64,000 nucleotides of DNA from Bryobacteraceae bacterium (GTDB lineage: Bacteria; Acidobacteriota; Terriglobia; Bryobacterales; Bryobacteraceae): NCBI GenBank assembly GCA_026129905.1, contig JAHCHE010000008.1:124001-188000 (forward strand), read 5' to 3'. Positions 49,927 through 61,296 of this stretch are shown piece after piece. The stretch's first letter is position 1; each line of letters opens with the position of its first letter. Made by a program: the position numbers and the translations under genes. Under the pieces are notes generated by a model. The model was not told the origin of the DNA. It saw nothing but the letters and a program-made list of their open reading frames with translations, and did not search any database.

Positions 49927-51656
49927 ATGCGGCAGGGGTTGCCAGCGTTCGGAACGGGAAGTCCCTTGTTGATCGCCATCGCGGTCCTGATCGCCTCTCC
50001 GCCAGGCGCCGCCACTGCGCGCGACTTCCCCGCACCGATCGTCTTCACCCAGGTCCGCACCAAAGCCAAAAGCGACGATTCCCGCCTCAGCCGGTTGAAC
50101 CCGCAAGGCGCCCCGACCGTTCTCTCGGCCGGCTTCTTCTCGGCGTCCGATCCGGAAATCTCCTTCGACGGCGCGCGCATTCTGTTCGCCGGTAGGAAAA
50201 CCGCCTCCGATCGCTGGCAGATTTTCGAAATGCAGGCCGATGGCGCCGGCATTCGCCAAATCACGCGCGAGGCGATGGATTGTCGCAACCCGATCTACCT
50301 CTCGCCTCTGTGGATCCTCTCCAGCGAGGAGCCCTCGCACACCATCGCCTTCGTCGGCGCCACCGCCGGCGGCCGGACCAACCTCTTTAGCGTTCACCTT
50401 GACGGAACCGGGATCCAGCAGCTCAGCCACAATCCCTACGGCGACCTGGACCCGCTCCTCATGGAAGACGGCCGCATCCTGTTCGCCGGCCGGCAGAGTC
50501 ACCGCGTCGAAGCCGGTCCGGCCGACCGCATGCCGCTGTTCGGCGTCAATATCGACGGCGTCGATCTCGCCTTCTACGCCGGCGATCAGGGCGCGGCTTT
50601 CAAACGCGCTCCCGCCGTCACCGCCGGCCGCGACGTCGTCTTCGTCGAAAGCGACGCCTGGTCTCCCGACGGCGCCGGGACCCTGGCCTCCGTCAGCCTC
50701 CGCCGCGCCCTCTATTCCTACCGGAAGCTCACCGACCCCTCGCACGGCCTCTTCCGCTCGCCTTCCGCTCTGCCCTCCGGCGAAGTGCTCGTCGCGCGGC
50801 GCCCTGCCGCGGGCAAAGGCACGTACGGCCTGTACCGCTTCAATCCTTCCACCGGGAGCCTGGACCTCGTATACGACGACCCGGCCCGCGACGACCTTCA
50901 GCCGAAAGCAATCCTGCCGCGGCCGCAAGCCGACGGACGCTCCTCGGTGGTGGACGACAAGGACCCCAGCGGCGTTCTCTACTGCCTCAACTCCCGTCTC
51001 TCGGACATCGGCGACGGCGATTGGCTGCCGCCCGGAGCGGGCAGACGCCTTCGCGTGGTGGAAGGGATACCCGCTTCCGGCGGGGGCAAGCCGGCCGCGC
51101 GCGTGCTCGGCGAACTCAACGTCGAGGACGACGGCTCGTTCCACATCCGCGTGCCGGCCAACACGCCCATCCAGCTTCAGCTTCTCGACGAGGATGGCAT
51201 CGCGCTCCGCGCCTGCCGCTGGATCTGGGTCCGCAATCACGAAAACCGCGGCTGCATCGGCTGCCACGAGGATCCGGAACTCACCCCGGAAAATCGCATG
51301 GCCGAGGCGCTCTTCAACCGCGCCGCTAACCTGACTTTGCCGCCGGAGCGCCGCCGCACGATCACCTTCAACCGCGACATCGCCCCGATCCTCGCCGCCA
51401 AGTGCGCTACCGGCTCGTGCCATGTCGGCAGCGGCGTACCGCGCATCGCCGCCGAAAACGACCTGCGGATCCACGTCTCGGGCATGGCGGGCGCCAGCCC
51501 GGTGATATGGCGCCTGTTCGGACGCAAGATCACGCGGCCCTGGGACCATGCCAACGGCGATGCCCCGCTCGGCATCATGCCGCCCGGCGGCGCCGCGCCT
51601 TTAACCGAAGACGAAAAGCGAACCATCATCGAGTGGATCGACATGGGAGCGCAGCA

Positions 51657-51660
<4 letters not shown>
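49927..51660 (+). CDS. Secreted HzsA-like haem protein with TolB-type propeller
   Basis: 577 residues. A signal peptide is followed by a beta-propeller with PD40/TolB-like phrases ('DPEISFDGARILFAGRK'). Residues about 330-450 resemble the middle domain of hydrazine synthase alpha ('SGVLYCLNSRLSD', 'ALRACRWIWVRNHENRGCIGCHEDPEL'), with haem motif CIGCH. A second site 'ITFNRDIAPILAAKCATGSCHVG' is the start of a PSCyt1/planctomycete-type cytochrome, with four residues between the Cys. These HzsA-related proteins are not proof of anammox. Its stop overlaps the next start (GTGA). Confidence 0.8.
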
Positions 51661-53290
<1,630 letters not shown>

Positions 53291-53294
<4 letters not shown>

Positions 53295-56125
53295 CAGCGC
53301 GGATTGTCGTCTTGCTTGTCGCGCCGGCCGCCGTCGCCGCCCTGGCAGCCGACCCGGTTTACATCGGAGCGCGTGTCTGCGGCAACTGCCATGCCGGCCC
53401 GGGAATGGGCTACCAGTTCAGCCTGTGGCTCCACTCCAAGCACAGTCAGGCCTGGGCCACGCTGGCCAAACCCGAATCCAAGAAGATCGCCCAAATCAGC
53501 GGGATTCGCGAGGATCCCCAGGAATCGTTTACCTGCCTCGGCTGCCACTCCAGCGGCGCGCAGGCCGAAGCCTGGCAGAAGGACGACACCTTCCGCGTCG
53601 AAGACGGCGTCCAGTGCGAAAGCTGCCACGGCCCCGGCAGCGAGTACGCCACCGAGGCGATCATGAAGGACCGCGCGGCGGCCATGAAGGCGGGACTCCA
53701 GATGCCGACGGAGCAGACCTGCATGACCTGCCACATCGTCAAAGGCTCCCACGTCGCCGTCCTCGCCTCGCCGCAGTTCGACGTCAAGAAGGGACTGGCC
53801 GCCATCGCCCATCCCGCCCCGCCGAATCCCACCATGGAGTCCATCCGGCGCGCGGTCGCCGACGGCGCCGGCGCCAAGGAAGGCCCCAAGTACGTCGGCT
53901 CGGAAGCTTGCGGCAAGTGTCACCGCGGCCCGCAGAACGGTTACCAGTACAGCGTCTGGCGGATGAGCGGCCACGCCCGCGCCTGGTCCACTCTCTCCAG
54001 CGAGAAGTCGCGCGAGGCCCTGGCCCGCCGCGGCCTCACCGGCGACCCGCAGACCCAGCCCTATTGCCTCTCCTGTCATTCCCCCGCCGTCGCCGAGGGC
54101 GCTGCCGCCGTGCTGCCATCTTTTTCCCCGGACGAGGGCGTCGGCTGCGAATCCTGCCACGGGCCCGGCAGCGACTACATGGCCGAAGCGGTGATGCGCG
54201 ACCCCCGCGCCGCCCGCGCCGCCGGTCTCAAAACTCCCGACGAGCAAACCTGCGCGCGCTGCCACAAGAACGTACACGGCGCCGAGTATGAACTCCGCCG
54301 CGAGAAGATCGCTCATCCGAAACGACCCGCGCCGGTGGCGCGCGAACCCGACTACAAAACCCCCGTCAACCTCGCGCTCCGGCCCGATGGCAAGGAGTTG
54401 TACGTCACCTGTTCGGGCTCCGATTCGGTCGCCGTCGTCGACCCGCTGACCCGTAGGAAAGTGGCCGAAATCCCCGTCGGCGGCCAGCCCGACGATGTCG
54501 CCTTCACTCCGGACGGACGCCGCGCATTCGTTTCGAACATGTTCGACGACACGGTCTCCGTGATTGATGTCGCCACGCGAACGGTAACGAAGACCCTTGA
54601 GGCGGGCGACGAGCCGCACGGCGTCCTGGTGGACAAGCAGGGCAAGTACTGCTACGTGCTCAACACCGGCTCGGAAGACATCTCCGTCTTCGACGCGGCG
54701 TCGCTCGAGTGGATCAAGAACCTGTCCGCCAGCCGCCGCCCCTGGTCCCTGGCGCTTTCGCCGGACGGCTCCCGGATCGTCGTCACCCACACGCTTCCGC
54801 GCCTGGGGCCGTTCCGCGCGCCGCCGGTAGCCGAAACCACGATCATCGATGCGACCCGCGCCACGGTCGAGGACCGCCCGATCTTCCCCGGGGCGAACCT
54901 CCTGATGGGCGCCGCCTGGCATCCTTCCGGCGAGTACGCCCTGCTGACGCTGAACCGCACCAAAACCCTGGTGCCGATGACGCGCCTCGCCCAGGGCTGG
55001 ACCATCACCAACGGCCTCGGCATCCTGTCGCTCGACGGCGAAGTGGACCAGGTGCTGCTCGACGAGCCCGATATCGGCTTTCCCAACCCCAACGACGTGG
55101 CCATCACGCCAGACGGCAGGTACGCGCTGGTCACCAGCGGCGGGACCAACCGGGTCGCGGTGGTGGACCTGAACAGGCTCACCGCCATGATCCGGCAGGC
55201 GTCGCCCGAGGACCGCCGGCGCACTCTGCCCAACCATACCGGCAAGCCGACCGAGTTCGTCGTCAAGCACATTCCCACCGGAATCAATCCGCGCGGCATC
55301 CTCGTGGCGCCGGACGGCCGGCACGCCTACGTCGCCAATGCGCTCGACGACTCGATCACGGTGATCGACCTGGCCGGCATGACCGCCTCGGCGCGCATCG
55401 ACCTCGGCGGCCCGGCCGAAATCACCAAAACGCGCTTCGGCGAGCGGCTGTTTCACGATGCCAAGGTCACGCACCACCGCCAGTTCTCCTGCGCCACGTG
55501 CCACCCCGACGGCCACGTGGACGGCCTCACGTACGACATCGAGGCGGACGGCATCGGCATCAGCCCGGTGGACAACCGCACCCTGCGCGGCATCCTGGAT
55601 ACCGCGCCCTTCAAGTGGGAGGGCACCAATCCCAGCCTCTCCCGCCAGTGCGGCATGCGGCTGTCGGTCTTCTTCACCCGGCTGGAGCCGTTTCCGCCCG
55701 AGGAACTCTCGGCGCTCGACCTGTACGTGACCACGATCCCCCGGCCGCCGAATCGCTTCCGTCCGCTCGGCGCCGACTTCACGCCGGCCCAGCGTCGCGG
55801 CAAGGTCATTTTCGAGCGTACGCGCGCCAACGACGGGCGGGAAATCCCGGTTGGCAACCGCTGCATCACGTGTCACAACCCGCCGTACTACACCGACCGC
55901 ATGCTCCACGACGTCGGCACGCGCGAAAAGCAGGACCGGCAGGCCAAATTCGACACGCCGCACCTGAACAACATTTACGATTCGGCGCCATATCTGCACA
56001 ACGGCATGGCGAACACCTTGGAAGAGATCTGGACGGTCTACAACCCCAACGACTTGCATGGCGTCACCAACGACATGACCAAGGATCAGCTCAACGATTT
56101 GATCGAGTACCTGAAGACCTTATGA
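53291..56125 (+). CDS. Ten-haem cytochrome c with YVTN beta-propeller and terminal dihaem region
   Basis: 944 residues with a signal peptide. Eight CxxCH motifs lie in the first 330 residues, in two similar sets of four (near 30, 82, 109, 144 and 207, 259, 286, 321), a tandem duplication of a multihaem cytochrome c554-like module. Residues about 350-700 are a YVTN-type propeller ('DSVAVVDPLTRRKVAEIPVGGQPDDVAFTPDG'). The end has two more motifs (CATCH near 734, CITCH near 858) and 'FDTPHLNNIYDSAPYLHNG', like dihaem peroxidase/MauG-type domains. It is likely an extracytoplasmic redox enzyme or electron conduit. Confidence 0.88.
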
Positions 56126-56189
56126 ATACTGCGCTCTCGCGCCAGGGAACGACGAACTCGATCGGGATACGTGGAGGAAGGAGGGCATC

Positions 56190-57323
56190 ATGATTCGACG
56201 CATCGCTTTTACGCTGCCTCTGCTGGCCGCGCTGTTGCTTCCGGCGCGCGGCGAGGACCTGCCTTATGTCTACACCAAGTGGAAGCATTTCACCACTGAA
56301 GACGGCTTGCCCAACGATCACATCTTCGCCGTACGGGCGGACGGCCCGCGCATTTGGGTCGGCACCGAGGACGGCCTGGCGATGATTGACAAGCGCACGG
56401 GCAAGATCCGTAGCTGGCGCGAGAAGGACGGCCTTCCCTGGAAGGTGGTCACCGCCATCGACGTCGATCCGAAAACCGGCGACGTCTGGCTGGGCCTGTT
56501 CGGCGGCGGACTGGCGCGCTTCAGCGGCGGCCGGTTCGACCACTATCACCAGTTGAACAGCGGCCTGGTGAACGATGTCGTCTATGGCGTGGCGGTGGAA
56601 AACGACAACATCTGGGCCGCCACCACCGCAGGAGCATCCCGTTACAATACCGTCACCAAGGAGTGGACCATCTTCACCGAGAAGAACGCCCCCATGGAGG
56701 AGATCTGGAACTACGCGGTCTCCTACGCCGACGACAAGGTCTACCTCGGCGTCTGGGGCAGCGGCGTGCTCGAATACGACCTCAAGACCGGCAAGTGGAA
56801 GGAGTACCTCGACCCGGACGGCGAAATGGAGATCGACCTCTACCGTGACGACGGCATCGCCCACGTCATCACCACCGGCGTCAGCTATGTCGACAAGATT
56901 CTCTGGGTCTCCAGCTATTTCGGCGCCTCGCGCTACGACGGCCGCAACTGGCGCGTCTTCTACAACCAGGACTCCGGCCTGCCGAGCGATTTCGAGAACA
57001 ACATGAAGGCCCGCAGCGGCAATGAGGCATGGTACTGCACCGACAAGGGCCTGGGCGCGATTATGGACTTCAAAACCAACACCTGGGTGGCCTATTCGCG
57101 CGATCCCAAAACCCTCCGCGGCAAAGCCCTCGTCACCCGCGACAAGACCGTGCTCGAGGAAATCGACCTGGAGACCGGCGTCCCGCACAGCTTCATGATC
57201 GCGGTGGACTTCGACGGCAACGACGTGTGGGTGGGTACGGCCAAGGGACTGGGCCACGGCATCGGCGAAGGCTATTACCCCGGCCTGCGAACCAGGCCGT
57301 CGATTGTGGCCCAAGGGAGGTGA
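56190..57323 (+). CDS. Secreted Reg_prop-type beta-propeller protein
   Basis: 377 residues with signal peptide ('FTLPLLAALLLPARGED'). Repeats such as 'FTTEDGLPNDHIFAVRADGPRIWVGTEDGLAM' and 'GDVWLGLFGGGLARF' are two-component-regulator propeller blades, here without any kinase domain. It lies between the decahaem gene and two substrate-binding proteins and may be a sensor or scaffold on the cell surface. Confidence 0.88.
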   Translation: MIRRIAFTLPLLAALLLPARGEDLPYVYTKWKHFTTEDGLPNDHIFAVRADGPRIWVGTEDGLAMIDKRTGKIRSWREKDGLPWKVVTAIDVDPKTGDVWLGLFGGGLARFSGGRFDHYHQLNSGLVNDVVYGVAVENDNIWAATTAGASRYNTVTKEWTIFTEKNAPMEEIWNYAVSYADDKVYLGVWGSGVLEYDLKTGKWKEYLDPDGEMEIDLYRDDGIAHVITTGVSYVDKILWVSSYFGASRYDGRNWRVFYNQDSGLPSDFENNMKARSGNEAWYCTDKGLGAIMDFKTNTWVAYSRDPKTLRGKALVTRDKTVLEEIDLETGVPHSFMIAVDFDGNDVWVGTAKGLGHGIGEGYYPGLRTRPSIVAQGR

Positions 57324-57326
57324 GCG

Positions 57327-58787
57327 ATGAAGTCCCTGACGATTCTCCTTCTGCCGCTGCTGCTCTTCGCGGCCGGGCCCGCCGACGACTGGGAGAAGAT
57401 CCCCGAACTCAAGGCCCTCATTGACGAAGACACCGCCGAGGTGCTCCGGCGCGTCAACGCCGCCGGCTACTACGGCGTCCCCGAGCTGAATCTGAAGAAG
57501 GATGTGAACTACGCCTCCACGCCCGCCGACCTCGAGCCATTCCGGGACGTCAAGCCCTACAAGGAACACTTCCTGCTCCAGATGGAGTACACGGGCTCCG
57601 GCCGCGGAATTCCCGAACCGGACGATGTCAAGAGCGTGAAATTCGGCTTCATCGGTCCCATCATGAGCACGGTCTCGATCGCCACCGGCGGCAAGAGCCA
57701 CGAGGAAGCGCTCGGCATCAAGATGCTTCAGGGCACGCAACTGGCGATTGAGGAGGCCAACGCCAAGGGCGGCTATTTCCGCCGCAAGATCCCCTTCGAG
57801 CTCGTCGTTACAAACGACAACGGACTCTGGGGCTCTTCCGGAAACGAGATCATTAACATGGCTTACAAGGACCATGTCTGGGCCATCCTCGGCACCATCG
57901 ACGGCGCGAACAGCCACATTGCGATCCGCGTCGCCCTCAAAGCGGAACTGGTGATGATGAACACCGGCGATACCGATCCGACCTTCATCGAAACGAACAT
58001 TCCCTGGGTCGCCCGCTCCATCGGCGACGACCGCCAGCAGGCCTACCTGCTCATCGACTACATGATCCGCAAGCTGGACTTCAAGCGTATCGGCATCATC
58101 CGCTCCAGCAACCGTTACGGGCGCTTCGGCGTGCGCGAGGTCAGGGATAGCTGCCGCCGCCTGGGCCGCCCGATCGCGATGGAGATGGCCTTCAAGCTCG
58201 GCCAGGACGACTATTCCTTGCAGCTCGAGCGCCTGAAATCGGCCAACCTCGACGCCATCGTGTTCTGGGGCAACGCCCGTGAGGGCGGCGTCATTCTCAA
58301 CCAGATGCGGCACATGGGAATGAACCAGCCGTTCTTCGGCTGCGACCGCATGGTAGCCGACGAATTCGTCCAGCTCGCCGGCCATAACGCCGACGGCGTC
58401 ATTGCCGCTTTTCCCTGGAACCCGACGCGCGACGACCCGAAGCTGGCGCGGTTCCGCCAGGCGTTCCGCAAGAAGTTCAACCAGGAGCCCGATACCTACG
58501 CCGCGCACGCCTACGACGGAATGAACATGCTGATCTGGGCGACCCAGGTAGCCGGGCTGAACCGGGCCAAGATCCGCGACATTCTCGCGTACCGTACCAG
58601 ACCGTGGCCCGGCGTCACCGGCGACATTCCGCTCAGTGCAGCCCTGGACGACCTCGGCGACGTCTTCCTGGCCCGCTTTGACAATGGCGGCTGGGAATAC
58701 CACTCGCGCGAGGACCTGAAGATACCCCGCGGCTACATCCCGGCGCGCGACCGCGTGACGCGCGGAAGCCTTACCGGCGACGAATGA
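57327..58787 (+). CDS. ABC-type (Leu/Ile/Val-like) substrate-binding protein 1
   Basis: 486 residues, signal peptide at the N-terminus. After a 90-residue extra N-terminal part, the type-I periplasmic-binding fold starts ('KFGFIGPIMSTVSIATGG'), with 'GTQLAIEEANAKGGYFRRKIPFELVVTNDNGLWGSSGNEIINMAYKDHVWAILG' and 'FKRIGIIRSSNRYGRFGVREVRD'. No permease or ATPase gene is near. Its stop overlaps the next start (ATGA). Confidence 0.88.
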   Translation: MKSLTILLLPLLLFAAGPADDWEKIPELKALIDEDTAEVLRRVNAAGYYGVPELNLKKDVNYASTPADLEPFRDVKPYKEHFLLQMEYTGSGRGIPEPDDVKSVKFGFIGPIMSTVSIATGGKSHEEALGIKMLQGTQLAIEEANAKGGYFRRKIPFELVVTNDNGLWGSSGNEIINMAYKDHVWAILGTIDGANSHIAIRVALKAELVMMNTGDTDPTFIETNIPWVARSIGDDRQQAYLLIDYMIRKLDFKRIGIIRSSNRYGRFGVREVRDSCRRLGRPIAMEMAFKLGQDDYSLQLERLKSANLDAIVFWGNAREGGVILNQMRHMGMNQPFFGCDRMVADEFVQLAGHNADGVIAAFPWNPTRDDPKLARFRQAFRKKFNQEPDTYAAHAYDGMNMLIWATQVAGLNRAKIRDILAYRTRPWPGVTGDIPLSAALDDLGDVFLARFDNGGWEYHSREDLKIPRGYIPARDRVTRGSLTGDE

Positions 58788-59830
58788 GGCTTGCCGCCGC
58801 CCTTCTGCTGGCCGGCTTGCCGGCCGTCGCTGCCGACATCGCCATTGGTTACTACGGCCCGGACGATCCGGCCCACCCGGTCGGCGGCGCGTACTGGCAG
58901 GGCGCGACCCTCGCCATCGAGGACGCAAATCGCGAGGGCGGCTACCGCGGATCTCCGTTCCGGCTGGTGCAGGGTTGGGACGACAATCCCTGGACCGGAG
59001 GGGCGGCCGTCGTCGTGCGAATGGCTTACAAAGAGCGCGTCTGGGCCATCATCGGCGGCATCGACGGCACATCCACGCATTTGGCCGAGCAGGTGGTGGC
59101 CAAGGCGCTCCTGGCCCTGATCGACCCGGCCAGCACGGACCGCACCGTCAACGCGGCCTTCGTCCCCTGGATGTTCTCCTGCTCCCCGGACGACCGCGCG
59201 CTGATGGAGGCGCTCGGCGAGGCGCTGCTGGACGGCCCCTACCGCGACGCCTTTGCGCTGGCGGCGGCCACCGATCACGACTCGCGCATCACGACAACCG
59301 AGTTCGTCGCCGTGCTGAACCGCCTTCAGGCAAGGCCCCGGCGGCGCGCCGACTTCCAGCCCGGAAGTCAGGACCTCGCCGCCGTGGTCGACCACGTGCG
59401 CGATTCCGGCGCCAAAGCCATCGTCGTGCTGGCCGGCCCGCAGGACAGCGCTGCCCTCGTGGCGGAACTCCGCCGAGCGATGCCCGAACTCGCGATCTTC
59501 GGCGGTCCCGCCATGGCGACGCGCACGTTTACGAAACTCGCCCGGTCCTCCGCCCGCGGCGTCCGCTACGCGCAGCCCCTCGGCGAACCGGACTCCGCCT
59601 TCGCCCGGCGATTCCAGGAGCGCTGGGGCGTGGAACCCGATCCGGGCGCCTACCACGCATACGACGCCGCCGGGTTGGTGGTGGCCGCCATCCGTGACGC
59701 CGGCCTCGACCGAACGGCGATTCGCGACGCCCTCAAGGCGCTCTCCCCCTGGAAAGGCGTCTCCGGCGTTATCGAATGGGACAAGCTGGGCCGCAACGCG
59801 CGCCGCGCCGCCATGGCGGTCCACGAATAG
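58784..59830 (+). CDS. ABC-type substrate-binding protein 2
   Basis: 348 residues. 'DIAIGYYGPDDPAHPVGGAYWQGATLAIEDANREGGY' and 'VRMAYKERVWAIIGGIDGTSTHLAEQVVAKALL' match the same fold as protein 1 ('MAYKDHVWAILGTIDGANSHIA'), so the two are paralogues made by tandem duplication and divergence. Signal peptide 'LAAALLLAGLPAVAA'. Probably a sensor or binding partner rather than half of a transporter, since no transporter genes follow. Confidence 0.85.
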   Translation: MRLAAALLLAGLPAVAADIAIGYYGPDDPAHPVGGAYWQGATLAIEDANREGGYRGSPFRLVQGWDDNPWTGGAAVVVRMAYKERVWAIIGGIDGTSTHLAEQVVAKALLALIDPASTDRTVNAAFVPWMFSCSPDDRALMEALGEALLDGPYRDAFALAAATDHDSRITTTEFVAVLNRLQARPRRRADFQPGSQDLAAVVDHVRDSGAKAIVVLAGPQDSAALVAELRRAMPELAIFGGPAMATRTFTKLARSSARGVRYAQPLGEPDSAFARRFQERWGVEPDPGAYHAYDAAGLVVAAIRDAGLDRTAIRDALKALSPWKGVSGVIEWDKLGRNARRAAMAVHE

Positions 59831-59866
59831 CCCGGCCGGCATCCGGCGCCGGGTATACTACCTGTC

Positions 59867-61282
59867 ATGCTGGGACTCCGCGCCGCCCCTCTCGTCTTCG
59901 CCGCCTTGTGCGCAACCGCCGCGGCGGATTGGCCGCAATTCCGCGGCCCCAACGCGCGCGGCGTCTCCGGCGCCACGGACCTGCCGGTTGAATTCGGCCC
60001 CGGCCGGAACGTCGTCTGGAAAACGGATCTCCCGCCCGGACACTCCTCGCCGGTGGTAACGGGCGGCCGGATCTTCCTCACCGGATTCTCCGAGGATGCG
60101 CTCTACGTGTTTGCCCTCGACCGGACCAGCGGCCGCATCCTCTGGCGGCGAGAAGTTCCCCGTCCCCGAAAGCAGGAGCTGCACAAGTCGAACAGCCCCG
60201 CTTCTCCCAGCGTCGCCACCGACGGCGCCAACGCCTACGCCTTCTTCACCGACTTCGGCCTGATCTCCTACGGCCCGGACGGCGAGGAGCGATGGCGCGC
60301 GCCGCTCGGGCCGTTCCACAACCCGTTCGGCATGGGCGCCTCGCCCGTGCTGGCCAACGGCAAGGTGATCCAGGTCTGTGACGCGGAGAGCGGTTCCTTC
60401 GCGGTGGCTGTGGATCAGCGCACCGGCCGCCAGGTCTGGCGCGTGGAACGCCCGGAGATGACCCGCGGCTTCTCGACGCCGGTGCTGTACCAACCCGAAG
60501 GCGGCAGCTTGCAGGCGCTGGTGGCCGGGACGAACCGCCTGGTGGCGTACGATGTCGAAACCGGCGCCGAGATCTGGTGGGTCCGCGGCCTCACGTGGCA
60601 GTTGAAGCCCACGCCCGTCGTCGACGGCGACACGGTCTACGTGCTTGGCTGGGCCGGCGGCGCCGACCAGGGCAACCAGGAAAACCTTCCCTCGTTCAAC
60701 GAAACGCTGGCGGAGCGGGACGCCGATAAGGACAAACGCTTGTCCAAGGATGAACTGGCCGGCTCGCGCTACGAGCGCGACTTCGCCGAAGCCGACCTGG
60801 ACCGCGACGGCTTTCTCGGTGAGCGCGAGTGGGACAAGTTCCGCGAGAAGCGGGCCTCGGTCAACTCGGTGATGGCGGTCCGGCTCGGCGGGAGCGGCGA
60901 TATGACGGAGCGCAGCGTCCTCTGGCGCTACTACAAGTCGCTGCCCAACGTGCCCTCGCCGCTGCTCTACCGAGGCGTGCTGTACCTGATGAAGGAGGGC
61001 GGCATCCTGACGGCGCTCGATCCGGCTACCGGGACGGTGTTGAAGCAGGGCCGGCTCCAGGGCGCGCTGGACTTCTACTACTCCTCGCCTGTGGCAGCCG
61101 ACGGCAAGATCTTCACCTCCAGCCAGGCCGGACAGGTCTCGGTGATCAAGGCCGGTCCGGAGTGGGAGGTGCTGGCCGTCAACGCGATGGACGACGAGGT
61201 GTTCGCCACGCCCGCCCCGCTCGACGGCCGCCTCTACCTTCGCACCCGGAGCGCGCTGTACTGCTTCGGCAATACGCCTTAG
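59867..61282 (+). CDS. Secreted PQQ-type beta-propeller protein with EF-hand insert
   Basis: 471 residues, signal peptide ('LVFAALCATAAADWPQF'). 'WPQFRGPNARGVS' is the usual start of secreted PQQ-like propellers, with blades such as 'VFALDRTSGRILWRREVP'. Residues about 285-325 hold two Asp-rich EF-hand-like loops ('RDADKDKRLSKDEL', 'ADLDRDGFLGEREW'). A TATACT at 59854-59859 may be a promoter element. No catalytic residues were identified. Confidence 0.85.
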   Translation: MLGLRAAPLVFAALCATAAADWPQFRGPNARGVSGATDLPVEFGPGRNVVWKTDLPPGHSSPVVTGGRIFLTGFSEDALYVFALDRTSGRILWRREVPRPRKQELHKSNSPASPSVATDGANAYAFFTDFGLISYGPDGEERWRAPLGPFHNPFGMGASPVLANGKVIQVCDAESGSFAVAVDQRTGRQVWRVERPEMTRGFSTPVLYQPEGGSLQALVAGTNRLVAYDVETGAEIWWVRGLTWQLKPTPVVDGDTVYVLGWAGGADQGNQENLPSFNETLAERDADKDKRLSKDELAGSRYERDFAEADLDRDGFLGEREWDKFREKRASVNSVMAVRLGGSGDMTERSVLWRYYKSLPNVPSPLLYRGVLYLMKEGGILTALDPATGTVLKQGRLQGALDFYYSSPVAADGKIFTSSQAGQVSVIKAGPEWEVLAVNAMDDEVFATPAPLDGRLYLRTRSALYCFGNTP

Positions 61283-61296
61283 CTTCCCCGCCCGGC

